Shown here piece after piece: positions 26,788-33,912 of a stretch of 64,000 bases of DNA. The DNA is taken from the NCBI GenBank assembly GCA_947305005.1, contig CAMZCM010000014.1, forward strand, positions 1-64,000. Reading direction: 5' to 3'. Both the position numbers and the translations under genes were made by a program. Each line of letters opens with the position of its first letter. Position 1 is the stretch's first letter. The DNA is from an uncultured Prevotellaceae bacterium (lineage in GTDB: Bacteria > Bacteroidota > Bacteroidia > Bacteroidales > Bacteroidaceae). Below the pieces are notes generated by a model. That model did not search any database and was not told where the DNA came from. It was given only the letters and a program-made list of their open reading frames with translations.

Positions 26788-27678
26788 ATGGAGTATATTT
26801 CAGTCATGCAGTTTGCCGAGAGATTCTGCATTTCGGAACGCACAGCCCGCAACTACTGTGCGAGCGGAAAGATTGAGGGAGCCTTCCTCACGGGTAAGAC
26901 GTGGAACATCCCTGCGGATGCAGTTCTTCCACAACGAGGAGCAACCAAGAAAAAAGTGTCGCCCCTGCTGATTGCACTGCGAGAACAGAAAGCCTCACGG
27001 TTGAAGGGCGGCATATATCATCGGACACAGATAGACCTGACCTATAACTCCAATCATATCGAGGGTAGCCGTCTGACCCATGATCAGACACGCTACATCT
27101 TTGAGACGAATACTATTGGCATTACTGACGAGACAGTGAATGTAGATGATATTGTTGAAACGGTGAACCACTTCCGCTGCATCGACTACATCATCGACCA
27201 TGCTAAGGACCCTCTGACGGAAGCCTTTGTCAAGCAGCTTCATCTGCTTCTGAAGACGGGCACTTCGGACAGCCGCAAGGATTGGTTCGCTGTGGGTGAA
27301 TACAAACGCTTAGCCAATGAAGTGGGTGGCCAAGAGACTTGTCCGCCCAAAGAAGTGCATCGTCAAATGAAGGCTTTGCTTAGCGAGTATCATCGCAATA
27401 AACACAAGGCGCTGGAGGACATCCTCGATTTCCATGTACGTTTTGAGCAGATTCATCCTTTTCAGGACGGCAATGGCCGCGTCGGTCGCCTGCTGATGTT
27501 CAAGGAATGTCTGGCAAACGACGTCGTGCCTTTCATTATCACCGATGCCCTCAAACTGTTCTATTATCGCGGTCTGAGGGAGTGGGGGCACACCAATGGT
27601 TTTCTAATGGACACCTGCCTTACCGCCCAAGACCAGTACAAGTCATTACTCGACTATTTTAAAATCGTACACAAATGA
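26788..27678 (+). CDS. Fic family protein with N-terminal HTH
   Basis: Protein of 296 aa. Residues 1-45 form an excisionase/MerR-like helix-turn-helix (SVMQFAERFCISERTARNYC...TWNIP). The Fic core carries HPFQDGNGRVGR near residue 222, a complete match to HPFxxGNGRxGR, so AMP transfer to hydroxyl side chains is expected. SNHIEG near residue 87 matches the class II inhibitory helix (S/T-x-x-x-E-G/N), meaning activity is self-restrained. The HTH and the promoter palindrome suggest autoregulation. The next gene starts within its stop codon (ATGA overlap), so they are translationally coupled. Confidence 0.88.
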   Translation: MEYISVMQFAERFCISERTARNYCASGKIEGAFLTGKTWNIPADAVLPQRGATKKKVSPLLIALREQKASRLKGGIYHRTQIDLTYNSNHIEGSRLTHDQTRYIFETNTIGITDETVNVDDIVETVNHFRCIDYIIDHAKDPLTEAFVKQLHLLLKTGTSDSRKDWFAVGEYKRLANEVGGQETCPPKEVHRQMKALLSEYHRNKHKALEDILDFHVRFEQIHPFQDGNGRVGRLLMFKECLANDVVPFIITDALKLFYYRGLREWGHTNGFLMDTCLTAQDQYKSLLDYFKIVHK

Positions 27679-28271
27679 ATAAGAAAACTATCATCACCAC
27701 ATTGCTCGCACTTGTCGCAATGGCGGGGCAGGCACAAAAAATCAAGATGAACGAACCATCGTTCAGCGACTATCTGCCATTACTTAATGCCAAAGGCTAT
27801 ATGGCCTACAGCTTCGACACGAAGAAGTTCAAAGGTGTCGAAGTCGAACCAGTAGTAATGGAATATGTAAAAGGTGAAGAGCCGAAGGAAGTTCTCAACT
27901 TTAATGTCATCATGAGCCTCGACAAAAAGCTTGTCATTGGTTTCAGGCCATCAGACAATGATTCGACAGCCAACTACCTTTTTCATTTCAGCGAAAACAG
28001 AGGCTTTGGTGGCAGGCTCAATTTGAAGCCGATATTTGCTCCAGAAAATCCTGAAGACAGGTGGTTCATCTATGAATCTCGCCCCTTTGAACTTGTCGGC
28101 TCTTTCGAAAAAGGAAAGCTTATACCACTCGTCTTGTATGGCTCCTATTGGTACGATTCAGCAGCTGGCGGATGCCGTTTTTGCGGTGACAGTGAAATCA
28201 AACCTGACCTCTCGTCGGACATCGTGAAATATATTCCGCACTATTATGTCCTTGGCATAAAGATAAAATAG
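27675..28271 (+). CDS. Exported protein of unknown function coupled to Fic
   Basis: Protein of 198 aa with a signal peptide (MNKKTIITTLLALVAMAGQAQ). The mature region begins KIKMNEPSFSDYLPLLNAKGYMAYSFDTKKF and includes RWFIYESRPFELVGSFEKGKLIPLVLYGSYWY, possibly the DUF5041 family of Bacteroidales (from memory, unverified). Two cysteines near the C-terminus (CRFCGD) may bind metal or form a disulfide. It overlaps fic by 4 bp. Its function is unknown; the signal peptide places it outside the cytoplasm, so it is unlikely to be a direct antitoxin of the Fic enzyme. Confidence 0.65.
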   Translation: MNKKTIITTLLALVAMAGQAQKIKMNEPSFSDYLPLLNAKGYMAYSFDTKKFKGVEVEPVVMEYVKGEEPKEVLNFNVIMSLDKKLVIGFRPSDNDSTANYLFHFSENRGFGGRLNLKPIFAPENPEDRWFIYESRPFELVGSFEKGKLIPLVLYGSYWYDSAAGGCRFCGDSEIKPDLSSDIVKYIPHYYVLGIKIK

Positions 28272-28457
28272 AACAATGACCAAGCAAATCATCATCACGA
28301 AACTGATGCATGGTGGTGAGTTGTCGAAATGGCTGTGGGTGAATGCTCCTTTAAATATCCTCCTATGCATAATAATTCCTAAAAGGCAAGACAGGAGTGC
28401 CGAAGTGTCGGGTAATTGGAGTAACTTTGCACCCACAAATCAAAAAAACATAGCAAC

Positions 28458-28999
28458 ATGAACGATATTTCGCCATACAACTCTTTTAAGGAAGGAAAGT
28501 GCGCATCGTATGGGATGCGGAACAAGAAAAGTACTATTTCGCGGTGGCGGACATAGTGCAAGTGTTAACTGATAGTACAGATGTCAAGCAGTACATCAAA
28601 CGGATGCGAGCACGTGACCCAAAACTCAACTCCAGGTGGGGTACATTGTACCCCTACTCGAATGATGGCTGCCGATGGTAAGGTTTATAAGACCCAAGCC
28701 GCCGACCTTGAGGGTATCTTCCGCCTCACCTAGTCCATCCCCTCGTCGAAGTCGCCACCACGGAAATAGCTCGCCAACGCAAGACACAAGGTATGAAGGA
28801 AAGCCGACAGGCAGCACAGGCAGTCGGTCAGATAGCCAAGAACACCCGCGATGATAAGGAGCATCAACTGGGTCGCACCGTCATCTCTTCAGAGCGGGCC
28901 TCTGACTACATCAGACCAATGGAAAGGCTACGGGTAGGCGAGCAAAGCTCGGGAATGAACCAAGAAGCCGAGACCCTCCCGCTTCCTGATGAAGAATAA
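28458..28999 (+). pseudogene. Frameshifted BRO-N/DinD-like protein remnant
   Basis: The fragments, in order, are: MNDISPYNSFKE in frame 1; after a shift near 28495, VRIVWDAEQEKYYFAVADIVQVLTDSTDV; after another shift near 28648, AADGKVYKTQAADLEGIFRL then in-frame stops; and finally RQAAQAVGQIAKNTRDD...LGRTVISSERASDYI ending at 28999. This order matches the BRO-N/DNA-damage-inducible D-like proteins common in Bacteroidales, with the central part deleted. A -7 box TAACTTTG lies at 28422-28429. It is clearly inactive; a mobile or phage-related origin is likely. Confidence 0.8.
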
Positions 29000-29097
29000 T
29001 AACTGTTGCGGAACTATGCAACGGCCACTGATTAAGCCTACAATCCTTCGTACAAGAACTTGTTCCTAGCCGATACAGATGTAGATAATTAGCCCAA

Positions 29098-29114
29098 TGC
29101 AAACAAAATGCAAA
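29098..29114 (+). promoter_or_regulatory. Two TGCAAAC/G sites upstream of the HTH regulator gene
   Basis: TGCAAAC at 29098 and TGCAAAG at 29108 (10-bp step) lie between CCAAT and ATTGG arms, about 30 bp upstream of the -7 box. The same word recurs four times upstream of the next gene, suggesting shared control, perhaps autoregulation. Confidence 0.5.
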
Positions 29115-29145
29115 GTGATTGGGCCGTTTCTTTGCGATAATCTTG

Positions 29146-29153
29146 CTACTTTT
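29146..29153 (+). promoter_or_regulatory. -7 box TACTTTTG for the HTH regulator gene
   Basis: TACTTTTG matches TAnnTTTG and lies 20 nt upstream of the chosen ATG at 29173; it excludes the longer frame starting at 29119. Confidence 0.6.
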
Positions 29154-29172
29154 GCGCATCAATACAAAAGCA

Positions 29173-30195
29173 ATGAAACCGATTCTATTGTTAATGAGCG
29201 TATGTCTGCTGTTTGGATGCCGCAAGTCGCAAGACAGCGGAAAGACGTATGTCCTGCAAGGGGCGTGGATGCTGCAGCACGCGGAATATCCCACGGGTAA
29301 GATGCAGGACTATTCCATGGAGAATGGAACAGCCTGCCTCATCTATGAGGGTGACAGCATACTCTATGAGTGCATGATGTCCGTTACTCCTTCAGGTTTT
29401 ATCTTCATGCCTGTTGCTAAGAATTCCGTGATGCTGATTCATAAGGGCGGTGGCAAATGGCTATATCTGGAGAACGACGATCCGCATCCGCTCACCGTCA
29501 ATGATTCCATTGTCACTATCCAGCGAAACGGCATCTTATATTCGTGGGTTCGGGCAGATGAGATCTATGAGGAATGGGGCTCCGATATCTGCGAGATCAT
29601 CGCTCGTGACATAGAAGATGAGGTCGCCTATAATGAAAAGAGGTACGTACTCTCTGCCAAAGAACGCAGGCAGGAAAAGACAATCCATTGGTATGGCTAT
29701 TTCTCCGCTTTCATCATTCTTCTGACATTGGTGGCTGCACACTGGGCCATCATCAATCGCAGGGACAAGAGACAGCTCCAGCTGCAATTGCAGCAATTAC
29801 AAGAGGTGAGGGAGAATCGTCCGCAAGCAGTACGGCAGGTTGTGGCGACGGTAGAAAACAAATTCTTCGCCTCTGACGAGTATGCCGCCCTGCAACGGCG
29901 CATGGCCAGCGGGCAGCTGATGAAGGCAGAAGAGTGGCTATCCGTTGAGCAGCACCTGAAGACCGTCTATCCTGGCTTCATCAGTCAGTTGCGAAGCCTC
30001 TATCCGATGTCCGATCTGGAATTTCATACATGCCTGCTCATCAAACTGCGCATCGCGCCGAAGGACATAGCCGCCGTGCTTGCCCGCGAGATGAGCACCA
30101 TCAGCACGGTGCGCAGCCGCCTCTATAATAAGGTCTTCGGTCGCAAAGGCGGTGTCAAGGAATGGGACGATTTCATCCTTTCTATCGGTATGTGA
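29173..30195 (+). CDS. Membrane-tethered HTH transcription regulator
   Basis: Protein of 340 aa. It starts MKPILLLMSVCLLFGC, a lipoprotein-like signal. Residues 20-165 are probably periplasmic (LQGAWMLQHAEYPTGKMQDY); a membrane helix follows at about 172-192 (WYGYFSAFIILLTLVAAHWAI), then a Gln/Leu-rich coiled coil (QLQLQLQQLQEVRE). The C-terminal 70 residues form a LuxR-like helix-turn-helix (LEFHTCLLIKLRIAPKDIAAVLAREMSTISTVRSRLYNKVF). This is the Bacteroidetes layout in which an outside sensor drives a cytoplasmic DNA-binding tail. GCAAAC repeats stand upstream of this gene and the next one, which I infer is its target. Confidence 0.75.
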   Translation: MKPILLLMSVCLLFGCRKSQDSGKTYVLQGAWMLQHAEYPTGKMQDYSMENGTACLIYEGDSILYECMMSVTPSGFIFMPVAKNSVMLIHKGGGKWLYLENDDPHPLTVNDSIVTIQRNGILYSWVRADEIYEEWGSDICEIIARDIEDEVAYNEKRYVLSAKERRQEKTIHWYGYFSAFIILLTLVAAHWAIINRRDKRQLQLQLQQLQEVRENRPQAVRQVVATVENKFFASDEYAALQRRMASGQLMKAEEWLSVEQHLKTVYPGFISQLRSLYPMSDLEFHTCLLIKLRIAPKDIAAVLAREMSTISTVRSRLYNKVFGRKGGVKEWDDFILSIGM

Positions 30196-30201
30196 ACAAC
30201 G

Positions 30202-30241
30202 TGCAAACTTTTTGCAAACTCTTGGCAAAGTGAATGCAAAC
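30202..30241 (+). promoter_or_regulatory. Four GCAAAC direct repeats in 11-bp phase
   Basis: TGCAAAC (30202), TGCAAAC (30213), GGCAAAG (30224), TGCAAAC (30235): exactly 11 bp between starts, so all lie on one face of the helix. They end 8 bp before the -33 TTTG. This is a strong candidate operator/activator site. Confidence 0.65.
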
Positions 30242-30248
30242 AAAAGCC

Positions 30249-30280
30249 TTTGGTGGCCAGACGGAATGCCTGTACTTTTG
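30249..30280 (+). promoter_or_regulatory. Full promoter of the exported DUF4488-like gene
   Basis: TTTG (30249-30252), 20 bp, TACTTTTG (30273-30280). It lies 48 nt upstream of the ATG at 30328 and immediately downstream of the phased repeats. Confidence 0.8.
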
Positions 30281-30327
30281 CATCGACAATTCACTTAATG
30301 TCTAACCAATTAAAAAACGAAAAGTCT

Positions 30328-30822
30328 ATGAAAAAAGTGATGTTAGTAATGGCTGTGGCGCTCATGAGTGCCCTCCAGGTGAACGCCCAGACGACGAAAG
30401 TCGATGACAAGGAAATCATTGGCACATGGATCATGGAGTCGATGCAGTTCGAAGGCGAGAAGAAAGTGGTGTGCGGCAAGGAGACAGGCTACACGCAGTT
30501 CAAATACTATGGTGCTGATGGGGAGTATGCTTGCGCACAGCTGGTTTTGAACAAGGACGGAAAAGTTGTAGTAATGCCCCATGAGTACGGGACCTATTCA
30601 TTAAAGAATGGTATGTACTCGGAGATGGGACGTCCTGCTATTAAGGATGCTATTGAGTGGGTTGATAAGACTACTACCAAGGGCATGTGGAATAACCGTC
30701 ACGATATCTGGAAAAAGAAATCTCTGCCCGATAAGGTAGTGAAATACATTGTCGAGTGTTGCAAAACAAAGGAAACACCAACCGAAATTCAGCAGATGAT
30801 CAAACAGAATTTGTTCAAGTGA
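30328..30822 (+). CDS. Small exported lipocalin-like protein
   Basis: Protein of 164 aa starting MKKVMLVMAVALMSALQVNAQ, a clear signal peptide; the promoter rules out the longer frame from 30250. The mature part begins KEIIGTWIMESMQFEGEKKVVCG and continues with FKYYGADGEYACAQLVLNKDGKVVVMPHEYGTY, the pattern of Bacteroidetes lipocalin-like or DUF4488 proteins, probably a small periplasmic beta-barrel. Function unknown. It follows the membrane-tethered regulator gene and has phased GCAAAC sites in front, so it is probably the regulator's main target. Confidence 0.7.
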   Translation: MKKVMLVMAVALMSALQVNAQTTKVDDKEIIGTWIMESMQFEGEKKVVCGKETGYTQFKYYGADGEYACAQLVLNKDGKVVVMPHEYGTYSLKNGMYSEMGRPAIKDAIEWVDKTTTKGMWNNRHDIWKKKSLPDKVVKYIVECCKTKETPTEIQQMIKQNLFK

Positions 30823-30896
30823 TTAAGCGATGATTACTTTATTATCTACACCGATAATTATTAGTTAGTAAAAGCAAGACCTATAGGTACACTCGT

Positions 30897-30930
30897 CCCG
30901 CTGCGTCGTGATGATGCGGCGGGGCTTTTT
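30897..30930 (+). terminator. Intrinsic terminator
   Basis: Stem CCCGCTGCGTC/GATGCGGCGGG (two G-U pairs), loop GTGAT, then GCTTTTTG. It ends the transcript of the small exported protein at 30822. Confidence 0.8.
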
Positions 30931-30972
30931 GCGGTAAATATAGTTAAGTTTATATCCTTTCAGGGCTTCTTG

Positions 30973-31004
30973 TTTGGTCGTATGGTAGATATTTTATAGT
31001 TTTG
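30973..31004 (+). promoter_or_regulatory. Full promoter of the broken phosphatase gene
   Basis: TTTG (30973-30976), 20 bp, TAGTTTTG (30997-31004), 35 nt upstream of the ATG at 31040. The promoter outlived the gene. Confidence 0.7.
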
Positions 31005-31039
31005 TACTCGAAAAAAAGGATATAGGTTTATCAAGTGAA

Positions 31040-31310
31040 ATGAAAAAGATATTATTTGTTTGTCACGGGAACATCTGCCGCAGCCCGATGGCGGAGTTTG
31101 TGATGAAAGACTTGGTGGCAAAGGCAGGTCGTGAAGCAGAGTTCTATATCGAGTCTGTGGCTACCTCGACAGAGGAGATTGGTAACCCCGTGTATCCGCC
31201 TGCACGACGGAAGTTGGCTGAGCATGGCATAGGCTGTGCTGGAGGGTTGTCAGGGAATCCTCGCCCAACAGCTATACTATAGTCGGTTAGAAAACGCTTT
31301 GGCATTATTT
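31040..31310 (+). pseudogene. Low-molecular-weight protein tyrosine phosphatase, internal deletion
   Basis: The frame opens with MKKILFVCHGNICRSPMAEF, the complete phosphatase P-loop CX5R, and stays family-like to KLAEHGIGC (about residue 70), then stops at 31282 (80 aa against about 155 normally). In the other frame, directly after the break, VLEGCQGILAQQL appears, which is the family's C-terminal motif. So about 75 codons including the catalytic Asp loop were lost in one out-of-frame deletion. The product is surely inactive. Confidence 0.85.
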
Positions 31311-31355
31311 TTGCTACAACATAAGAGACGATTATTCATGATTATTATTTGAACA

Positions 31356-32117
31356 ATGAACAAAGATTACATTGAAATTCAAGACAATTACGATCGTGGC
31401 GGTTATGCCCGTTCGACAACTGGCAGTGGCGTAACTACCTTCTCAGGCATTATGTCCCGTGTATATGTGTGGATGACAGCGGCTTTGCTGCTGACAGCAG
31501 GCACTGCTTATTTCACAGCCAGTTCCCCTGCTCTCCTGCAACTCATCTTCGGCAATTCGGCCTCTATCTGGATCCTCCTGATTGCCGAACTGGGCCTCGT
31601 CATGAGTGTCTCATGGGGTATTAACCGCCTGTCGCCCACGACAGCGACAGCCCTGTTCCTGTTGTATTCCGTGGTGAACGGTCTTACACTCTCTGTCATC
31701 TTCTTTGCCTACTCATTGGGCACTATCTATCAGGCTTTTGCAGCTTCGGCATTGACCTTCGGAGGTATGAGTCTTGTGGGTTACACGACAAAGAAAGATT
31801 TCAGTGGGTTCGGAGGAATCCTGTTGATGGCGCTGATCGGACTGGTCGTTGCCTCTATCATCAATATCTTCTGGGGCAATTCTGTGATGGACGCCATCAT
31901 CACCTACATAGGCGTCTTTATCTTCGTGGGTCTGACAGCCTATGACACACAGAAGATTAAGCAGATGTCAGCTGCTGTTGAGGCTGGCTCCCAGATGGGC
32001 TATACAGATGCTGCAGCACCTCGTCGTATCGCCATCCTCGGCGCTTTGACCCTTTATCTCGATTTCATCAATCTCTTCCTCTACATACTCCGTCTCTTCG
32101 GACGCAACAGGGATTGA
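31356..32117 (+). CDS. Bax inhibitor-1/YccA family membrane protein
   Basis: Protein of 253 aa with seven hydrophobic helices after a 30-residue N-terminal tail. Conserved features include SRVYVWMTAALLLTAGTAYF, GLTAYDTQKIKQM before the last helix, and LTLYLDFINLFLYILRLFG at the C-terminus. The family (UPF0005/TMBIM) contains pH-gated calcium leak channels; the bacterial role is unclear. It stands alone, followed by a strong terminator. Confidence 0.92.
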   Translation: MNKDYIEIQDNYDRGGYARSTTGSGVTTFSGIMSRVYVWMTAALLLTAGTAYFTASSPALLQLIFGNSASIWILLIAELGLVMSVSWGINRLSPTTATALFLLYSVVNGLTLSVIFFAYSLGTIYQAFAASALTFGGMSLVGYTTKKDFSGFGGILLMALIGLVVASIINIFWGNSVMDAIITYIGVFIFVGLTAYDTQKIKQMSAAVEAGSQMGYTDAAAPRRIAILGALTLYLDFINLFLYILRLFGRNRD

Positions 32118-32137
32118 GACTTGAATGCAGGATAAGA

Positions 32138-32169
32138 AAGGAGGACCGATAGTTGTCGGTCCTCCTTCG
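32138..32169 (+). terminator. Intrinsic terminator after the BI-1 gene
   Basis: A 12-bp perfect stem AAGGAGGACCGA/TCGGTCCTCCTT with loop TAGTTG. The T tract is short (TCGTTGTTT). Confidence 0.75.
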
Positions 32170-32408
32170 TTGTTTAGATGATTGGGCCACGGCCCATACA
32201 CGACCTCCCAAATCGTATTCTTTTTCATCATTGTGAGGTTTTAAGGTTTAGAGGTTTAGAGGTTATAAGGCTGTTAATCAATTTCATACACCGCAAAAAC
32301 GCGGCGTATTAATTAAATACAAGCGTCTTGCGGTGAATATAAATCTACGCTTTTATGTGCTCGCGTATTCCGTGAAAAGTTTGCTTGTATATGCTTTGCC
32401 TCCAGCTT

Positions 32409-32508
32409 CCTTAAGTATTTGCGGTCACTTTCCTTAAGTATTTTCACTCATTTTACTTAACTTTTCTGATCCACTTTACTTAACCTTTTCGGTCGCGAAA
32501 CCTTAAGG
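32409..32508. repeat. Degenerate 23-bp tandem repeat array (4 units)
   Basis: Units start at 32409, 32432, 32455 and 32478 with a partial fifth at 32501. Each begins CCTTAA or ACTTAA and most end in CACTTT or CATTTT. The spacing is exact although the bases vary, which suggests selection on periodicity or an old expansion. Confidence 0.7.
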
Positions 32509-32597
32509 CAGCTTTTTTTACCCTATTCATATTTGCAATTTTTTCTCTTAATACTAACAATTGCAACTATTAATACCTGCAAATTTCAACTGCCTAA

Positions 32598-32663
32598 ATC
32601 GAGTGAATCAATTCAAACGATCGAGTGAGCTAATTCACTGGATCGTCTGAATCGATTGGCCGT
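32598..32663. repeat. Degenerate 22-bp tandem repeat array (3 units)
   Basis: Units at 32598, 32620 and 32642, each opening ATCG (ATCGAGTGAATCAATTC, ATCGAGTGAGCTAATTC, ATCGTCTGAATCGATTG). AATTC and GAATC words give local dyad symmetry. It resembles the nearby 23-bp array in length and spacing but not in base sequence. Confidence 0.65.
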
Positions 32664-32741
32664 TTTTCGCCTCGTGAAACCAAGCCTTACAAATCTTAGC
32701 ATTCCCATCACCCCTTTTCAGAAGAAAAAACACTACTTTTC

Positions 32742-32772
32742 TTTGCGAGAATGTGATAAATCGCTACATTTG
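32742..32772 (+). promoter_or_regulatory. Full promoter of the DUF4160-DUF2442 operon
   Basis: TTTG (32742-32745), 19 bp, TACATTTG (32765-32772), 29 nt upstream of the ATG at 32802. Confidence 0.8.
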
Positions 32773-32801
32773 CAGGCGTAAAACAATCTAAAACTGGATT
32801 T

Positions 32802-33038
32802 ATGCCTACCATATTCATCTTCTTTGGATTCAGATTCCTGTTCTATTCTAACGACCACGAACCAGTACATGTTCATATCGTTAAGGATGATAGTGAAGCG
32901 AAATATAACGTTAGTCCTATAGAACAAGTTTACAATCATGGCTTTAAAAAGCAACAGCTTGCTATCATTGAATCCATCTTAGAAGAGAATGTAGAGGTTA
33001 TTATTGAGCGTTGGAAAGTGCATTTCGATAAAGATTAA
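32802..33038 (+). CDS. DUF4160 domain protein
   Basis: Protein of 78 aa: MPTIFIFFGFRFLFYSNDHEPVHVHI, the DUF4160 signature (F-x-x-N-D-H-x-P-x-H-V-H). The histidine cluster could bind metal. DUF4160 genes are nearly always paired with a DUF2442 gene, as here, and the pair is often listed as a putative toxin-antitoxin module; no activity is proven. The DUF2442 ATG follows the stop by 4 bp. Confidence 0.88.
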   Translation: MPTIFIFFGFRFLFYSNDHEPVHVHIVKDDSEAKYNVSPIEQVYNHGFKKQQLAIIESILEENVEVIIERWKVHFDKD

Positions 33039-33042
33039 TCTC

Positions 33043-33303
33043 ATGAAACAGTTAATGAAAATAGCCAAAGTCTGGGTAGATGACACCCATGTTTACGCAG
33101 AGACCACCGATGGCCTCCGCGCGAGCTATGCCTTTTCTGAATGGGAGCGACTGGCACGTGCGACTGATGCCCAGCGCCACAATTTCTACCTTTCCTATTC
33201 TGGTATTCATTGGCCACAAATAGACGAGGATCTCAGCTTTGAAGGCATGTTCCTCGACAATCATCTTATTGATTCCGCAGCGACAGTCTCTCTTTACAAA
33301 TAG
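33043..33303 (+). CDS. DUF2442 domain protein
   Basis: Protein of 86 aa starting MKQLMKIAKVWVDDTHVYAE; the ATG at 33043 was chosen over the upstream TTG frame because it leaves a 4-bp gap after DUF4160. The central WERLARATDAQRHNFYLSYSGIHWPQIDEDLSFEGML-like segment (with FLDN here) is the DUF2442 core. Probable partner of the preceding protein in a two-gene module. Confidence 0.88.
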   Translation: MKQLMKIAKVWVDDTHVYAETTDGLRASYAFSEWERLARATDAQRHNFYLSYSGIHWPQIDEDLSFEGMFLDNHLIDSAATVSLYK

Positions 33304-33401
33304 TGAATAGAGAAGACCGCCCAACCATATTATTTTTCAACCAAAATCATATTTCAATGACATAGACAGTTAACGTTTAACCAAGACATAGACTTAAAGG
33401 G

Positions 33402-33440
33402 ACGAGGGCTGGAGCATTCGCTGCCAACCCTCGTTTTCTT
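33402..33440 (+). terminator. Intrinsic terminator of the DUF4160-DUF2442 operon
   Basis: ACGAGGGCTGG pairs with CCAACCCTCGT (one mismatch) over an 11-nt loop and is followed by TTTTCTT. Confidence 0.75.
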
Positions 33441-33770
33441 ATATACTTTTTTCACAGCGTACCCACTGATGGCAGCCCTCCGCAGAAGAGGTCTGTTTCG
33501 GCCTTTCTGGCGCCTTATATGGTGATCTCGATAACTTAGAGACGAAAGGATTCAAGGTTAATACAAGGGTTGGCTTGTTTAATTGTAATGATTTTTGATT
33601 AATAGTGTTTTTAGGGTTTTAGATTTGTTTTTGTCGCATTGGGGAGAGAATTTTTGCGCGCTGGGCAGGGCGTAAATTTTGTCAGGCCTGAGAGAAAATT
33701 TGCGCTGCCCTGATATCTGTTTCCCGTTCTTCCTTTGACATTATAAATGTACGTATATTTCAGACACCTA

Positions 33771-33795
33771 ACAGGCTCCTGAGCCTGTCGAAGGA
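33771..33795. repeat. REP-like palindrome ACAGGCTC/GAGCCTGT
   Basis: An 8-bp perfect inverted repeat around CT, extended by GTCGAAGGA. Words of the form CCTTCGACAGGCTCAGG are dispersed palindromes in many bacterial genomes; only one copy is seen here. Confidence 0.55.
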
Positions 33796-33858
33796 CTTCC
33801 TTCAACCCTCTTCACAAGCAAGTAACCTCGGCACATTAGAAGATATTGGCTAATTTTC

Positions 33859-33889
33859 TTTGTGCAAAAGGGATAATTTGTTATCTTTG
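33859..33889 (+). promoter_or_regulatory. Full promoter of the BspA-like gene
   Basis: TTTG (33859-33862), 19 bp, TATCTTTG (33882-33889), 24 nt upstream of the first ATG. Confidence 0.8.
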
Positions 33890-33912
33890 CGGACGATAAG
33901 CGAACCTCATCA

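Larger units (their letters stand above)
32118..32801. other. 680-bp AT-rich intergenic region with repeat arrays
   Basis: No gene seen. From left to right: the BI-1 terminator, a run of GGTTTAGAGGTT-type repeats (32235-32270), a CGCGGCGTATT/GCGTCTTGCGG region with weak symmetry, a 4-unit array of 23-bp repeats, a 3-unit array of 22-bp repeats, and the promoter of the DUF4160 gene. Confidence 0.6.
33304..33912. other. 600-bp intergenic region with inverted repeats
   Basis: Apart from the terminator at 33402-33440 and the promoter at 33859-33889, it holds a large imperfect hairpin (GGGCAGGGCGTAAATTTT with AAAATTTGCGCTGCCC, 33664-33713) and the palindrome ACAGGCTC-CT-GAGCCTGT at 33771-33788, followed by CGAAGG, a common bacterial REP-like word. 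No gene was recognised. Confidence 0.6.

Noticed and set aside
28276-28461. Plus-strand 61-codon frame after the Fic-linked exported protein
   Set aside because: No promoter, no similarity to a known family, and it reaches into the pseudogene start.
33611-33805. Minus-strand 64-codon frame in the gap before the BspA-like gene
   Set aside because: It covers a large inverted repeat and a REP-like palindrome; coding signals are absent.
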